Source of the DNA: Marinobacter maritimus
GTDB taxonomy: Bacteria > Pseudomonadota > Gammaproteobacteria > Pseudomonadales > Oleiphilaceae
Assembly (NCBI RefSeq): GCF_007671675.1
Contig: NZ_VCGW01000003.1
Span: forward strand, 186,001 to 250,000
Direction: 5' to 3'
DNA length: 64,000 nucleotides
The notes beneath the pieces were generated by a model. It saw nothing but the letters and a program-made list of their open reading frames with translations, ran no database searches and was not told where the DNA came from. Shown here piece after piece: positions 1-9,608 of this stretch. Position numbers and translations under genes: made by a program. Every line of letters begins with the position of its first letter. The stretch's first letter is position 1.

Positions 1-884
1 TACTGGTGGTGTCCCGGGGGTTGAAGAGCGGCCTGGAGCGCGCAGTCACGATTCTGATGCCGGCGCTTTTTGTGCTGCTGCTGATTGCGGTGGGCTACGC
101 CACCACCACAGGGCACTTCGGTGAAGCTGTAAGCTTTCTGTTTACGCCAAACTTCGGTGCACTGACCATCAACGGCGTGCTGATTGCTTTGGGTCATGCG
201 TTTTTTACGCTCAGCCTGGGTATGGCCATCATGATGGCGTATGGCTCCTACCTTGGGCGTGATGTGCCTGTGGGGCGTACGGCGGTGAGCATTGCCTTGA
301 TGGACACGGTGGTAGCGTTGCTGGCTGGCCTGGCAATCTTCCCGGTGGTTTTTGCCAACGGTCTTGAAGCCAGTGCTGGCCCCGGACTGATTTTCCAGAC
401 CTTGCCTCTGGCGTTTGGCAACATGCCCATGGGCGGCCTGTTCGGCACGCTGTTCTTTTTATTATTGCTGTTCGCCGCCTGGACATCGGGTATCTCCCTG
501 CTGGAACCCGTGGTTGAGTGGGTGGAAGAAAACACCAATATGGAGCGTGTGGGCAGTGCCATTGTAGTCGGCGTGCTGTGCTGGCTTCTGGGCATTGCGT
601 CTATTCTGTCGCTGAACGTATGGGCGGATTTTGCGCCACTCGACATGTTTGCGCGTTTTGAAGGCAAGACGATTTTCGACCTGCTGGACTTCTTTACAGC
701 CAACATCCTGTTGCCTCTGTCCGGCTTGCTGACGGCGATCTTTGTGGGCTGGTTTGTTGCAAAAGAATCCCTGAAAGCTGACGTGAGGCTGAGCCGTGGC
801 GCGTTTGCCTTATGGCTGATTCTGCTGCGCTACGTGTCTCCTGTGGCAGTGGTGATTGTGTTTGTTTACAACCTGATGGCGTAA
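1..884 (+). CDS. Sodium-dependent transporter, NSS/SNF family (5' partial)
   Basis: The C-terminal part of a neurotransmitter:sodium symporter. The reading frame is open at the left edge of the window, so the true start lies upstream; the GTG codons near base 6 are internal. About eight hydrophobic segments are visible. Family hallmarks include GHAFFTLSLGMAIMMAYGSYL-type helix text (Na+ site region) and the segment AGLAIFPVVFANG. These proteins import amino acids or related small solutes with Na+ at the inner membrane; the substrate cannot be told. A rho-independent terminator follows directly, so this is the last gene of its transcript. Family assignment is firm. Confidence 0.9.
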   Translation, partial: LVVSRGLKSGLERAVTILMPALFVLLLIAVGYATTTGHFGEAVSFLFTPNFGALTINGVLIALGHAFFTLSLGMAIMMAYGSYLGRDVPVGRTAVSIALMDTVVALLAGLAIFPVVFANGLEASAGPGLIFQTLPLAFGNMPMGGLFGTLFFLLLLFAAWTSGISLLEPVVEWVEENTNMERVGSAIVVGVLCWLLGIASILSLNVWADFAPLDMFARFEGKTIFDLLDFFTANILLPLSGLLTAIFVGWFVAKESLKADVRLSRGAFALWLILLRYVSPVAVVIVFVYNLMA

Positions 885-902
885 TCGCACAGGCAAACAG
901 AG

Positions 903-935
903 AGCCCGGAAAGCAGCGATGCCTTCCGGGCTTTT
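903..935 (+). terminator. Rho-independent terminator after the NSS transporter
   Basis: A perfect 9-bp stem, AGCCCGGAA (903-911) with TTCCGGGCT (924-932), a 12-nt loop, then TTTT. It sits 18 bases after the transporter stop codon. Confidence 0.85.
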
Positions 936-1084
936 GTGTAAAGGGGTGTCAGTTTTCGTCATCCCGAAGGCAGCTTTCATCGAGGCTCTTGTGACAGATT
1001 CGTGAAGTTTTCGCGTTAGACTGCAGAAAAGGACACACAGCAGATGGGCTGTTCGCACAGCCCGGACAAACGAGCCTGAGCACC

Positions 1085-1786
1085 ATGACACGAACGGTAC
1101 TGATAATTGAGGACAACCCCGGGATTGGCGAGCTGGTCAGCATGCAGATCAAGGATCTTGGCATGCAGCCGGTTCTGGTGGATCGAGGGGATGACGGCCT
1201 TGAGCGATTTCAAAAGGGCGGCATTGATCTGGTGGTTCTCGACTTGATGCTGCCGGGGCTGGACGGGCTGTCGGTGTGCCGGGAAATTCGCGCGATCCCG
1301 GGTTATGTCCCGGTGCTGATGCTCACTGCCAAAAGCACCGAGCTGGATCGGGTGCTTGGCCTTGAAATGGGCGCAGACGACTATTTGACCAAACCCTTCA
1401 GCGTCGCGGAGCTTGCTGCCCGCATCAAAGCCCTGTTCCGGCGGGTGGATGCGCTTTCTTCACGCAGTTCTGAGCAGGCAAAAGCTGAGGAACTGGAAGT
1501 GGACGGTCTCCGCATCGACCCTGTGCGCCGTCGGGTGTTCGTTCATGGCAGCGAAGCGGAGCTCACTGCCCGTGAGTTTGATCTTCTCTGGCACTTTGCC
1601 TGCCACCGCGGGCGCGTATTCAGCCGCGCGCAGCTGCTGGACGCAGTGTGGGGCTATAATCACGAGGGTTACGAACACACCGTAAACACCCATATCAACC
1701 GGTTGCGCAACAAGGTCGAATCCAACCCGGCCGAACCCCGTTACGTGCAGACGGTGTGGGGCGTCGGATACCGGTTTCTGGACTGA
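1085..1786 (+). CDS. OmpR/PhoB-family response regulator
   Basis: 233 aa. The N-terminal receiver domain (about 1-120) has the acidic pair E9/D10, phospho-acceptor D53 in LVVLDLMLPG, and the K of YLTKPF. The C-terminal winged-helix domain (about 135-233) ends in the typical TVWGVGYRF. It acts in the cytoplasm as a transcription factor switched by the histidine kinase encoded 3 bases downstream. The kinase is followed by msrAB, so a role in methionine oxidation or envelope stress is plausible but inferred. The start codon is ATG with only a weak ribosome site. Family certain, stimulus and targets unknown. Confidence 0.92.
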   Translation: MTRTVLIIEDNPGIGELVSMQIKDLGMQPVLVDRGDDGLERFQKGGIDLVVLDLMLPGLDGLSVCREIRAIPGYVPVLMLTAKSTELDRVLGLEMGADDYLTKPFSVAELAARIKALFRRVDALSSRSSEQAKAEELEVDGLRIDPVRRRVFVHGSEAELTAREFDLLWHFACHRGRVFSRAQLLDAVWGYNHEGYEHTVNTHINRLRNKVESNPAEPRYVQTVWGVGYRFLD

Positions 1787-1789
1787 TCC

Positions 1790-3295
1790 ATGACTCTACC
1801 CCTGTTTCAAACCCTTTATGCGCGCCTGGCCATCGGCCTGTTTCTGTTGCTGGTGATTGTTGGCGGACTGTTTACCGCGCTAAGCCTCTACTCCGTACGT
1901 GAGTACAGTGCGGCGGTGAGTCAGGAGCTCAACCGCGACCTGGCCCGTCATTTGGTTTCAGATCGCAACCTGGTTACCGATGGCAAGATCAACCACAGCG
2001 AGCTGGAGCGGCTGTTTGATCTCTACATGAGCATCAATCCCAGCATCGAGATTTACCTGCTGGATCAGACGGGGCGCATTCTTTCCTATTCCGCCGACCC
2101 GGCCAAAATCAAGCGCAAGCACGTATCCCTGGAGCCAGTTCACGAGTTGCTGGAAAATCCGGACGCCTATCCATTGCAGGGTGACGATCCTCGCAGCCAC
2201 GATCGCGGCAAAGTGTTCTCGGTCACGCCGATACCCAGCGCCGAGAACACGGCGGGCTATCTCTACGTTGTGCTCAGAGGTGAGGAATACGATTTTGCCG
2301 AAAGCATGGTGCACAGTGATCGTCTGTTGCAGATGGGCGGCGGCGCCCTTGCCATCAGCCTTTTCGTGGGACTGCTGGCGGGTCTGGTATTTTTTCGGCT
2401 GCTGACACGAAGGCTGTCCCGGTTGACGGCTCGGGTGGAGGCGTTCGAAGCGGAAGCAAAGGGTGCCGTAAACACGGGCGGCGCACACGAAACCGGTGTC
2501 CCCGGAGACGATGTGGACTATCTGTCAGCCCGGTTCGATCAGATGGCTGCCCGCATTGCCGCTCAGTTGGAGCTACTGAAAGACAAGGATCGCCAGCGCC
2601 GCCAATTGGTGGCCCAGGTGTCACACGATTTGCGCACACCGCTGGCGTCCATTCAGGGTTACCTGGAAACACTGGGGATGAAGCAGCAGGTGCTGAACCC
2701 CGACGAGCGCCGACGTTTTTTGAGTGTGGCACTGGCTGAAACCCTTCGCCTCAGCAAACTGGTTGATGAACTGTTTGAGCTGGCGGCATTGGACGCCCGC
2801 GAACGGCAGCCGTTGGCGGAGCCGTTCATGCCCGCGGAATTGCTGCACGATGTGGTGCAAAAGCATAGGCCGAAGGCAGAACAGGTGGGGGTTGCCCTGA
2901 GCATAACCGTTGCACAGCCGGCGATGGTGCTTGCAGATATCGCCATGACCGAGCGGGTGCTGGACAACCTGATCGGTAACGCTGTTGACCACTCACCGAA
3001 GGGCGCCGAGGTAAAGCTGAGCGTTGCGGCGGGCAACGAGGGCGTTGAAATCTGCGTTCTGGACGCCGGAGAGGGCATCAACCCGCAGGATATTGATCAC
3101 GTATTCGATCCGTTTTATCAGGCGCCGGGAGCCATCCGCACTGGACATGCCGGGCTGGGCCTCGCCATTGCGCGCCGGATGGCGGAATTACAGCAGGGGC
3201 GGGTTTCCGTAGAAAGCCAACCGGGGTCTGGCGCAGCCTTTCGTTTCTGGTTGCCGCAGGCCGCGGCAACGGCAAATGAATCCACGGAGTTATAG
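1790..3295 (+). CDS. Membrane sensor histidine kinase
   Basis: 501 aa. Transmembrane helix 1 at about 12-34, a periplasmic sensor region of about 145 residues with no domain I recognise, and helix 2 at about 181-203. A HAMP linker runs to about 260. HisKA carries H279 in QVSHDLRTPLASIQ, followed by an HATPase domain with the N box around NLIGNAVDHS and G boxes LDAGEGI and [10 protein letters not shown]. It should autophosphorylate and pass phosphate to D53 of the regulator just upstream; the two genes form an operon with a 3-base gap. The next gene, msrAB, starts 78 bases further on the same strand. The signal is unknown. Confidence 0.92.
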   Translation: MTLPLFQTLYARLAIGLFLLLVIVGGLFTALSLYSVREYSAAVSQELNRDLARHLVSDRNLVTDGKINHSELERLFDLYMSINPSIEIYLLDQTGRILSYSADPAKIKRKHVSLEPVHELLENPDAYPLQGDDPRSHDRGKVFSVTPIPSAENTAGYLYVVLRGEEYDFAESMVHSDRLLQMGGGALAISLFVGLLAGLVFFRLLTRRLSRLTARVEAFEAEAKGAVNTGGAHETGVPGDDVDYLSARFDQMAARIAAQLELLKDKDRQRRQLVAQVSHDLRTPLASIQGYLETLGMKQQVLNPDERRRFLSVALAETLRLSKLVDELFELAALDARERQPLAEPFMPAELLHDVVQKHRPKAEQVGVALSITVAQPAMVLADIAMTERVLDNLIGNAVDHSPKGAEVKLSVAAGNEGVEICVLDAGEGINPQDIDHVFDPFYQAPGAIRTGHAGLGLAIARRMAELQQGRVSVESQPGSGAAFRFWLPQAAATANESTEL

Positions 3296-3373
3296 ATTCG
3301 TAAGAATTAAGGAACGTTTTGGTGAAGTCACAGCGATAGGATGGCTTACGATATTACTCGCAGGAGAGTTGTT

Positions 3374-4570
3374 ATGAATCGAAAAATACTCGCTATGGTC
3401 ACCGCATTGCTTATTGGGGCCACGGGCGCTTTCTATGCGGCCGTTGCCACGGCGGAAAAGACGACGGCCAAAACCAGTGAATACGCGCCGTCAGATCCGG
3501 GCCTGAAAGTCGCGACCTTTGCCGGTGGCTGCTTCTGGTGCGTGGAAGCCGGTTACGAGAAGATCCCCGGTGTAGCTGAGGCCGTTTCTGGCTACGCGGG
3601 CGGAGATGAGCCCGACCCGAACTACCAGCAGGTCTCTTCCGGCCGTACCGGGCACACCGAGGCGGTGCAGGTTTATTACGATCCTGATGTGATTACCTAC
3701 GAAGGCTTGCTGCAAGGCCTTTGGAGAATGATGAACCCGACGGATGCCAAGGGTCAGTTTGTTGATCGCGGACAGCAGTATCGCCCCGCAATTTTCTATC
3801 ATAATGCCGAGCAGAAACGTTTGGCAGAAACCGCGAAACAAGAGCTGCAGGCATCAGGTGTTTACAAGAATCCGGTGGTGATCGAAATTACCCCGCTGAA
3901 GACCTTTTATGCGGCTGAGAAGTATCACCAGGATTACTACAAAAAGAATCCGGTGCGCTACAACCTTTACACCTTCAACTCAGGCCGCTATCAGTTCATC
4001 GAAGACGTATATGGAAAAGACTACGAGCTGGATTTCAGCCAGTTCAAGCCAGAGGCAAAGGCTGCCGACAGCGCTGAAAAGACTGCGGAAAAGAGCGCGG
4101 GGATGAAAGGGTTTGATCCGCAAACGTTCGTCAAGCCGGATTCAGACACCCTTAAGCAGAAGCTGACCAGTACGCAGTATGAAATAACCCAGAATGACGG
4201 TACAGAACGGGCGTTCAGCAATCCGTATTGGGACAACAAGCAGCCAGGAATCTACGTGGATGTTGTGTCAGGTGAGCCCTTGTTTTCCTCCCGTGACAAG
4301 TATAAATCCGGTACAGGCTGGCCGAGCTTTACCCGCCCACTGAGCCCGGACATGGTTGTAGAAAAGGAAGACAACGGGTTCTTCATGAAACGCACCGAGA
4401 TTCGCAGCCGCTTTGCTGATTCGCACCTCGGGCATGTGTTCAACGATGGCCCGGCGCCTACCGGCCTGCGTTACTGCATGAACTCAGCCGCCATGAAGTT
4501 CATCCCGCTGGAAGAAATGGCTGACGCCGGCTACGGCAACTGGGTTGCAGAAGTGAAGGCGGCCCGGTAA
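3374..4570 (+). CDS. msrAB: Exported methionine sulfoxide reductase MsrA-MsrB fusion
   Basis: 398 aa. I chose ATG 3374 over the upstream in-frame ATG at 3341 because AGGAGA lies 6 bases before it and a signal peptide (about 1-28) then begins correctly. MsrA domain about 45-215 with catalytic C53 in GGCFWC; it reduces methionine-S-sulfoxide. A linker rich in A, E and K (about 220-245) joins the MsrB domain (about 255-385), which ends in [11 protein letters not shown] with catalytic C368 and reduces the R form. The zinc CxxC pairs of many MsrB proteins are absent. The fusion should repair oxidised proteins in the periplasm. It lies downstream of a two-component system on the same strand. Confidence 0.93.
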   Translation: MNRKILAMVTALLIGATGAFYAAVATAEKTTAKTSEYAPSDPGLKVATFAGGCFWCVEAGYEKIPGVAEAVSGYAGGDEPDPNYQQVSSGRTGHTEAVQVYYDPDVITYEGLLQGLWRMMNPTDAKGQFVDRGQQYRPAIFYHNAEQKRLAETAKQELQASGVYKNPVVIEITPLKTFYAAEKYHQDYYKKNPVRYNLYTFNSGRYQFIEDVYGKDYELDFSQFKPEAKAADSAEKTAEKSAGMKGFDPQTFVKPDSDTLKQKLTSTQYEITQNDGTERAFSNPYWDNKQPGIYVDVVSGEPLFSSRDKYKSGTGWPSFTRPLSPDMVVEKEDNGFFMKRTEIRSRFADSHLGHVFNDGPAPTGLRYCMNSAAMKFIPLEEMADAGYGNWVAEVKAAR

Positions 4571-4592
4571 AGCCCGAGAGGGTCCCGAGCCC

Positions 4593-5321
4593 TCAAAGCC
4601 AAAAGTCGCCGATAGGCGTCTGCGGGCTGAAGTGATGTTGTATCTGAGCCTGCAGCAGCTCGGCAGTGGCAATGGCATCAATCAGAGCGTTATGGGCCGC
4701 GTAATGAGGCAGCCCATAACGCGTTCTGCTGTCGGCCAGGCGTATGGATAGTGGCTTTTCACCCACCAGGCGCTTGAAAAAAGAAGGCTGTCGGCCCGGG
4801 TGTAAGTGCGCCTCAATCGCCATGGTGTCGACGACCGGAAAGCGAATGCCCTCACCAAGGCGATATTGCAGCGCCACATTCAGGAATCGCCGCTCGATAT
4901 GCCTGAAGTGCACCACCGGAACACGGCCGTTCAAGCTGGCAAAAACCTCCTCAAGTATTTCTGACAGATCCGGAGCTTTGTTGATATCGGCGTGGGTGAT
5001 GCCATGAAAGGTAACCGACGCCTGATGCAGTGGCAGCCTTGGGCGAACGACCCAGTGCTTTGCCTTGCCAAGCTGAATGGCATCCAGCGTAAAAGGCACC
5101 AATCCGATACTGACAATTGAGTGTGCCTCCGCCTCCAGGCCGGTAGTCTCAAAATCCAGAGCCACCATGGGAGCCTCGGATACCGGTGTATCCGCGGGAA
5201 CGCAGCCGGCCTCATAAAAGGCCTTCAGTACGGGCGCCTTGGCACTGCTGGCCAGAGCCTGATACTGCTCTGGCCAGGGCAGATGCTTGACCGCTTCTGG
5301 CATGGCCGGGCTCTCAGACAT
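4593..5321 (-). CDS. DnaQ-family 3'-5' exonuclease
   Basis: 242 aa. After about 50 variable residues comes an Exo I motif ALDFETTGLE (D56, E58), a middle block with VHFRHIERRF, and an Exo III-type motif HNALIDAIATAEL near residue 215. These match DEDDh exonucleases such as the DNA polymerase III epsilon subunit. It removes nucleotides from 3' ends; whether it proofreads or trims RNA or DNA is unknown. Its start overlaps the end of the upstream CBS/DUF294 gene by 8 bases, so the two are translationally coupled. This pair is common in proteobacteria. Confidence 0.88.
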   Translation of the reverse strand: MSESPAMPEAVKHLPWPEQYQALASSAKAPVLKAFYEAGCVPADTPVSEAPMVALDFETTGLEAEAHSIVSIGLVPFTLDAIQLGKAKHWVVRPRLPLHQASVTFHGITHADINKAPDLSEILEEVFASLNGRVPVVHFRHIERRFLNVALQYRLGEGIRFPVVDTMAIEAHLHPGRQPSFFKRLVGEKPLSIRLADSRTRYGLPHYAAHNALIDAIATAELLQAQIQHHFSPQTPIGDFWL

Positions 5322-7188
5322 GCCGGGTGGCCTGTGAGGTATAGCGGAACCTCAGAAACTTCTGGGCGTTACTCACAACCTGGAACGCATCTTTGAGGTG
5401 ACTGCGCTCAAACGGCGACAAGTCCTCCGGCCGCACGTTGTTGTCCGGCTCTTCTCCTGCCTCGAGAGACAAGGCTTGATGGCGGATTCGCACAATAGAT
5501 ATGAATTCGAGTGCATCTCTCAGGTTGCCCAGATCGTCCTCAAGGATCAGCTTGGTTTTGCCGATGCTTTTCAGCCGCTCGAAGGAGTTCTGCGCCCGCG
5601 ATCCGCAGGCCAGCGCGTGAATCCGGATCAGGTCGGATAGTGGGGCAGTACCCCGACGCTTCAGGTTAAAGGTTTTTTGATGCTTACCGTCTTCCTCAAG
5701 TACAAAGGTGCGGAAGAAACCAAGAGGAGGCGTTCGGTTGAGTGCGTTACGCGCCATAAGAGTGAGGAAAAGCTGGCTGTTGCTGGCCTTTTCGCTGATC
5801 AGGGTTTTGAGCTCTTCCGCGAACTCGGTACGACCGTATATGCCGTCCAGATCAAAGAAGATATTACTGTTCAGCAGAGCTTCTGCCTTGGGGTTTTCAA
5901 TCCAGTCGGTAAAGTAACTTCGCCACACCTTCAATGGCTGGCGCCATTTTGGATTGGTGGCCATGATGTCCCCGGTACAGTAGGTATAGCCGCACTCCGA
6001 CAGGCCGTCGGACACAAACTTCGCCAGAGCCAGAAAGTACCCATCGTGTTCCTCTGGCACAAAACTGTCGTCCAGAATCATGGCGTTGTCCTGATCTGTC
6101 ACGACCAGCTGCTCGTCCCGTGCCATGGAACCCAGTGCCATGAAGCAATATGGCACTGGCGGCGGCCCCAGCTTTTCTTCTCCCAGTTCCAGCAGGCGTT
6201 GAGTAAAGCTGCGCCCAATGCCTGCCATGGCACTGCCAATCATGTGTGAGTTGGCGTCTTCATTGACCATGCGTACAAAGCTGTCGCGGACATCGAGACT
6301 GATCTTCTTCAGGCCCTTTACATGCTGCTGATGGTAGATATTGCTCACCAGGTACAGGCTGCTCTGGCTTTCATACTTCACAATGTCTGCAAGCGCGATC
6401 ACGCCCCGGACTTCATAGCCGTCCATCACCGGTAGGTGGTGCACGTTGTTATGCAGCATGGTGAGCATGGCTTCGAAGATGTAGCTGCTGGTACGTATGG
6501 TGATTAGCCCCTCGGTCATGATGTCGCTGACGGGCGTTTCAGATGGCAGTGCTTCGGTCACAGCTCGGGTGCGCAGGTCACGGTCGGTGATAATGCCGGT
6601 AAGGCGCTCACTGTCGCCTTCGCCGTCCATCAACAGCAGGGCAGATACGCCGTTATCTGTCATAATGCGCGCTGCTTCCTGCAATCGCACCGTAGTGGGC
6701 GCAGAGACCGTTTTACGGGAAATCAGCCGGGTAACGCGGGAGGTCATCAGTGCGTTGGATTTTTCCCGGCGAGAGAGCGCCGAGCGTAAACGGCTGCGGT
6801 CTTCTATCTCTACAAAATCTGCAAAGTTCTCATCGTTTTCAAACAGGTAGTGAAATGTGTCGGCAGGAACGCGGTACAGCAGGCTGTCTTCCAGTGCCCG
6901 GGCCGGGAATCGAACCTGCCGCTGCATCAGCAGACCAAACTGGCCAAAAATCTCGCCCTCACCTATGCGGTTATAGAGTTCGCCAGAGCGCCGAAAAATC
7001 TCCACCGCCCCGCTGCGGAGATAGTACATGCAGGTGCTGGGCTGTCCGGTTTCCAGTATCTGGGCCCCAGCCCGCACATAACTGATTTCAATACTGGCAG
7101 TTAGCTGATTGACCAACTCCTCCGGCATGTCATCAAATGGAGCATGCTGGATAAGGTGGTTTCGGATGTCGATCAGTTCAGCCTGCAT
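5314..7188 (-). CDS. Cyclic-nucleotide-binding / CBS / DUF294 nucleotidyltransferase-like protein
   Basis: 624 aa from ATG 7188, which has GGGAGA 4 bases upstream; a TTG at 7224 is in frame but has no ribosome site. Domain order: cNMP-binding fold (about 10-130), two CBS motifs (about 150-270; ITDRDLRTRAV, IALADIVKYE), a DUF294 nucleotidyltransferase-like domain (about 320-460) with GSMARDEQLVVTDQDNAMI, and a DUF294 C-terminal substrate-binding domain (about 470-620). The GS...R.E....D.D pattern is that of GlnD-like nucleotidyltransferases. The target is unknown. cNMP and CBS parts suggest control by cyclic nucleotides and adenylates. It is co-transcribed with the DnaQ-type exonuclease. Confidence 0.88.
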   Translation of the reverse strand: MQAELIDIRNHLIQHAPFDDMPEELVNQLTASIEISYVRAGAQILETGQPSTCMYYLRSGAVEIFRRSGELYNRIGEGEIFGQFGLLMQRQVRFPARALEDSLLYRVPADTFHYLFENDENFADFVEIEDRSRLRSALSRREKSNALMTSRVTRLISRKTVSAPTTVRLQEAARIMTDNGVSALLLMDGEGDSERLTGIITDRDLRTRAVTEALPSETPVSDIMTEGLITIRTSSYIFEAMLTMLHNNVHHLPVMDGYEVRGVIALADIVKYESQSSLYLVSNIYHQQHVKGLKKISLDVRDSFVRMVNEDANSHMIGSAMAGIGRSFTQRLLELGEEKLGPPPVPYCFMALGSMARDEQLVVTDQDNAMILDDSFVPEEHDGYFLALAKFVSDGLSECGYTYCTGDIMATNPKWRQPLKVWRSYFTDWIENPKAEALLNSNIFFDLDGIYGRTEFAEELKTLISEKASNSQLFLTLMARNALNRTPPLGFFRTFVLEEDGKHQKTFNLKRRGTAPLSDLIRIHALACGSRAQNSFERLKSIGKTKLILEDDLGNLRDALEFISIVRIRHQALSLEAGEEPDNNVRPEDLSPFERSHLKDAFQVVSNAQKFLRFRYTSQATRHV

Positions 7189-7377
7189 GCTGTCTCCCGG
7201 ATGGAATGAATAGTGCCTCCGCAAAACTATAGCAGAAACCGGTGCTTGGGCGGCGGAGCCTGCACCGAAAGGCTATATTGGTGTCATCCCGTTCAAAAGC
7301 TTGGCCCGGTCCTTTGCTTTGCGGCCTGTTCGCCGGTTAGCATTCGCGTCTGGCTTTTCGGGAAACAACCAAACATC

Positions 7378-7893
7378 ATGCACACTCTGGTTCTTGGCGG
7401 TGTTCGTTCAGGCAAAACTGCGCTTGCGGAGCGCTTGGCATCTGACACAAACAGCTCAGTCATGTACCTTGCCACCGCAGCAGCGGGGGACGATGAGATG
7501 CGGGCGCGCATTCAGTATCATCAACAGCAGCGCCCCGCTGACTGGGGGCTCGAGGAAGAGCCGTTTGCTCTGGGGCAGGTGATTGCCTGTTGTGCACAAA
7601 AGCAGACCCCGCCGTGTATTCTGGTAGACTGCATGAGCCTGTGGCTGAGTAACCTTCTGCACGCAGGTGAAGAGACATTTACCCGGGAACGGGCTGCGTT
7701 TCTGGAACAGGTGAACGGCTATCCCGGCGAGCTGGTGATTGTCAGCAACGAAGTCGGGCTGGGCATTATCGGGATGGATCCGCTCACACGCCGCTTTGCG
7801 GATGAGCTGGGCTGGCTGAACCAGTCGCTGGCAAAACTGTGCGGCAAGGTGGTCATGAGTGTTGCCGGGTTGCCTGTGGTTTTAAAACCGTGA
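7378..7893 (+). CDS. cobU: Adenosylcobinamide kinase / adenosylcobinamide-phosphate guanylyltransferase
   Basis: 171 aa. I place the start at ATG 7378 because the protein then opens with the family's P-loop, LVLGGVRSGKTALAE; upstream in-frame codons have no conserved content. Further marks are YLATA, RIQYHQ and the Walker B-like LVDCMSLWLSN. It phosphorylates adenosylcobinamide and attaches GMP to give adenosylcobinamide-GDP, the substrate of CobS (encoded at 39062-39826). Length is close to the usual 175-185 aa. The gene is convergent with cobC, 12 bases between stops. No riboswitch lies upstream. Confidence 0.92.
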   Translation: MHTLVLGGVRSGKTALAERLASDTNSSVMYLATAAAGDDEMRARIQYHQQQRPADWGLEEEPFALGQVIACCAQKQTPPCILVDCMSLWLSNLLHAGEETFTRERAAFLEQVNGYPGELVIVSNEVGLGIIGMDPLTRRFADELGWLNQSLAKLCGKVVMSVAGLPVVLKP

Positions 7894-7905
7894 AAGCCTG
7901 AGCAT

Positions 7906-8526
7906 TTAACAAACTCCGTGCGCTACAAGGCTTTGAAACACACCATAGTCTGAGGTATCAACCTGAATCCTGCTACGGCAGGCATAGGGCGTGGTCAGTC
8001 CTGAGAACGCGTGTTCCAGGGGAATGTTCATAGTGGCTGCGACGATCATCCGTATGGTGCCGCCATGGCAAACGATCAGCACACTCTGGCCCGCAAGCTC
8101 TAGTTGCCAGTGGTGCCAACTTTCAATAACGCGCCGGTTGAAATCCACGACCTGTTCACCACCCGGAGGTGTATTGCTCACCGGATCGGCCCAAAACCGG
8201 TTTAGCCTTTCCCCATCACTTGCCATCACATTTTCAACGGTGCGTCCTTCCCACTCTCCGAAGTTGATTTCTCGCAGACGCTCATCCTTGTGCAGGGGGA
8301 TTCCGTGGCGATCAGCCAGCTCCCGGGCAAAATGAACGCAGCGCAACATGGGTGAGGTAACGATGGCATCCCAGGTATCGACTTTGGTAATGGCACTACG
8401 CATCTGATGCCAGCCGGTTTCGCTCAGCGGGTCGTCTTTGCTGCCCCGATACATGGGCCCGCCCTCGGGTTCGCCATGGCGGATGAGGTCGAATACCGTT
8501 GTGCTATCCATCGTTGTGTTATTCAT
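7906..8526 (-). CDS. cobC: Alpha-ribazole phosphatase, histidine phosphatase family
   Basis: 206 aa. The phosphoglycerate-mutase signature LIRHGEPEGG near the N terminus holds the phospho-histidine; INFGEWEGR and VCHGGTIRMI complete the active site. In this setting it should remove phosphate from alpha-ribazole 5'-phosphate, or from adenosylcobalamin 5'-phosphate, in nucleotide-loop assembly. The start overlaps the stop of cobT by 4 bases. The role as cobC rests on that neighbour, since the family has many substrates. Confidence 0.87.
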   Translation of the reverse strand: MNNTTMDSTTVFDLIRHGEPEGGPMYRGSKDDPLSETGWHQMRSAITKVDTWDAIVTSPMLRCVHFARELADRHGIPLHKDERLREINFGEWEGRTVENVMASDGERLNRFWADPVSNTPPGGEQVVDFNRRVIESWHHWQLELAGQSVLIVCHGGTIRMIVAATMNIPLEHAFSGLTTPYACRSRIQVDTSDYGVFQSLVAHGVC

Positions 8527-9608
8527 TGCTGGTCTTTGTTACTGACGCCGGCATCAGCAAAGCTGGCCATGCCGTTATGAAGCTCGCAGGCAAGCCTTAG
8601 CAAGGGAACTGCGGCTGCTGCGCCGCTACCCTCCCCGAGGCGCATTCCCAGATCAAGCAGTGGTTCTGCGTTCAGGGCCTCAAGAACGGCCTGGTGGCCT
8701 GGCTCTGCGGAACGGTGGGCGAACAGGAGCCAAGGGCGGATGTCGGGTTGCTGGTTAACGGCGATCAGTGCTGCAACAGATACAATATAGCCATCAATCA
8801 ACACCGGAATGGATCGTGCGGCACACCCGGCAATGGCGCCTGCCAGAGCTGCAATCTCAAAACCACCGAAGGCTTTTAGAACCGCCATCGCATCCTGACC
8901 TTCATCGTCGTTATCGTGGCGCTGAAGTGCAGTGATAATAACTTCGGCTTTATGGCGAACACCGGCAGCGTTCATGCCCGTGCCGGGACCGGCCAGCTTC
9001 ATGGGGTTCTTGTTCATCAGTGCACACGCAATGGCGGTTGCCGAAGTGGTGTTGCCTATGCCCATTTCCCCGCCAATAAACAGTTGGCTGCATTTGTCTG
9101 CCGCTCGCTGAGCCGCCGCGTCGCCGTAGTTCAGGGCTGCACACACCTGCTCGGTTATCATGGCGTCGGTTGCCGAAAAGTTACGGGTGCTGGGCGCAAT
9201 GCGGGCGTCTATAACGCCGGGTAAACCAGGTGCAACATCCGATACGGTGCCAAGATTTACAACTTCCAGCCCTGCACCCAGGGACTTGGCCAGCACGCTT
9301 ATCGCCGCGCCTCCATTGGCGAAGTTGGCAATCATTTGAGCAGTAACCGCTTGAGGGAAGGCGGAAATTCCTTCATCACAGATACCGTGATCACCTGCAA
9401 ACACGCTGATCTGGATGCGGTCCAACTCGGGCTTGTCAGTGCCCTGAAGACCAGCAAGCTGAACGGCAACGGTTTCCAGCTTGCCCAGGGAGCCAGCGGG
9501 TTTGGTCAGCACACTCTGTCGCTGCATGGCCTGTTCAAAAAAACGTGCTTCGGGTTGCCGGGGAGGGGTGGTCCAACTGCGTGGAAAAGACATTGCACAT
9601 ACCTTCAT
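8523..9608 (-). CDS. cobT: Nicotinate-nucleotide--dimethylbenzimidazole phosphoribosyltransferase
   Basis: 361 aa. It transfers phosphoribosyl from nicotinate mononucleotide to 5,6-dimethylbenzimidazole, giving alpha-ribazole phosphate. Family marks: LTKPAGSLGKLE, VFAGDHGICDEG, GEMGIGNTTSATA and the C-terminal RLGEGSGAAAA, whose Glu is the expected catalytic base. An in-frame ATG at 9593 follows an AAGGT and could be the real start, shortening the protein by 5 residues. First gene of a cobT-cobC pair, divergent from cbiB with 136 bases between. Confidence 0.93.
   Translation of the reverse strand: MKVCAMSFPRSWTTPPRQPEARFFEQAMQRQSVLTKPAGSLGKLETVAVQLAGLQGTDKPELDRIQISVFAGDHGICDEGISAFPQAVTAQMIANFANGGAAISVLAKSLGAGLEVVNLGTVSDVAPGLPGVIDARIAPSTRNFSATDAMITEQVCAALNYGDAAAQRAADKCSQLFIGGEMGIGNTTSATAIACALMNKNPMKLAGPGTGMNAAGVRHKAEVIITALQRHDNDDEGQDAMAVLKAFGGFEIAALAGAIAGCAARSIPVLIDGYIVSVAALIAVNQQPDIRPWLLFAHRSAEPGHQAVLEALNAEPLLDLGMRLGEGSGAAAAVPLLRLACELHNGMASFADAGVSNKDQQ

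Noticed and set aside
7225..7377. Second cobalamin riboswitch before cobU
   Set aside because: No B12 box or GCCACTG core in this stretch.
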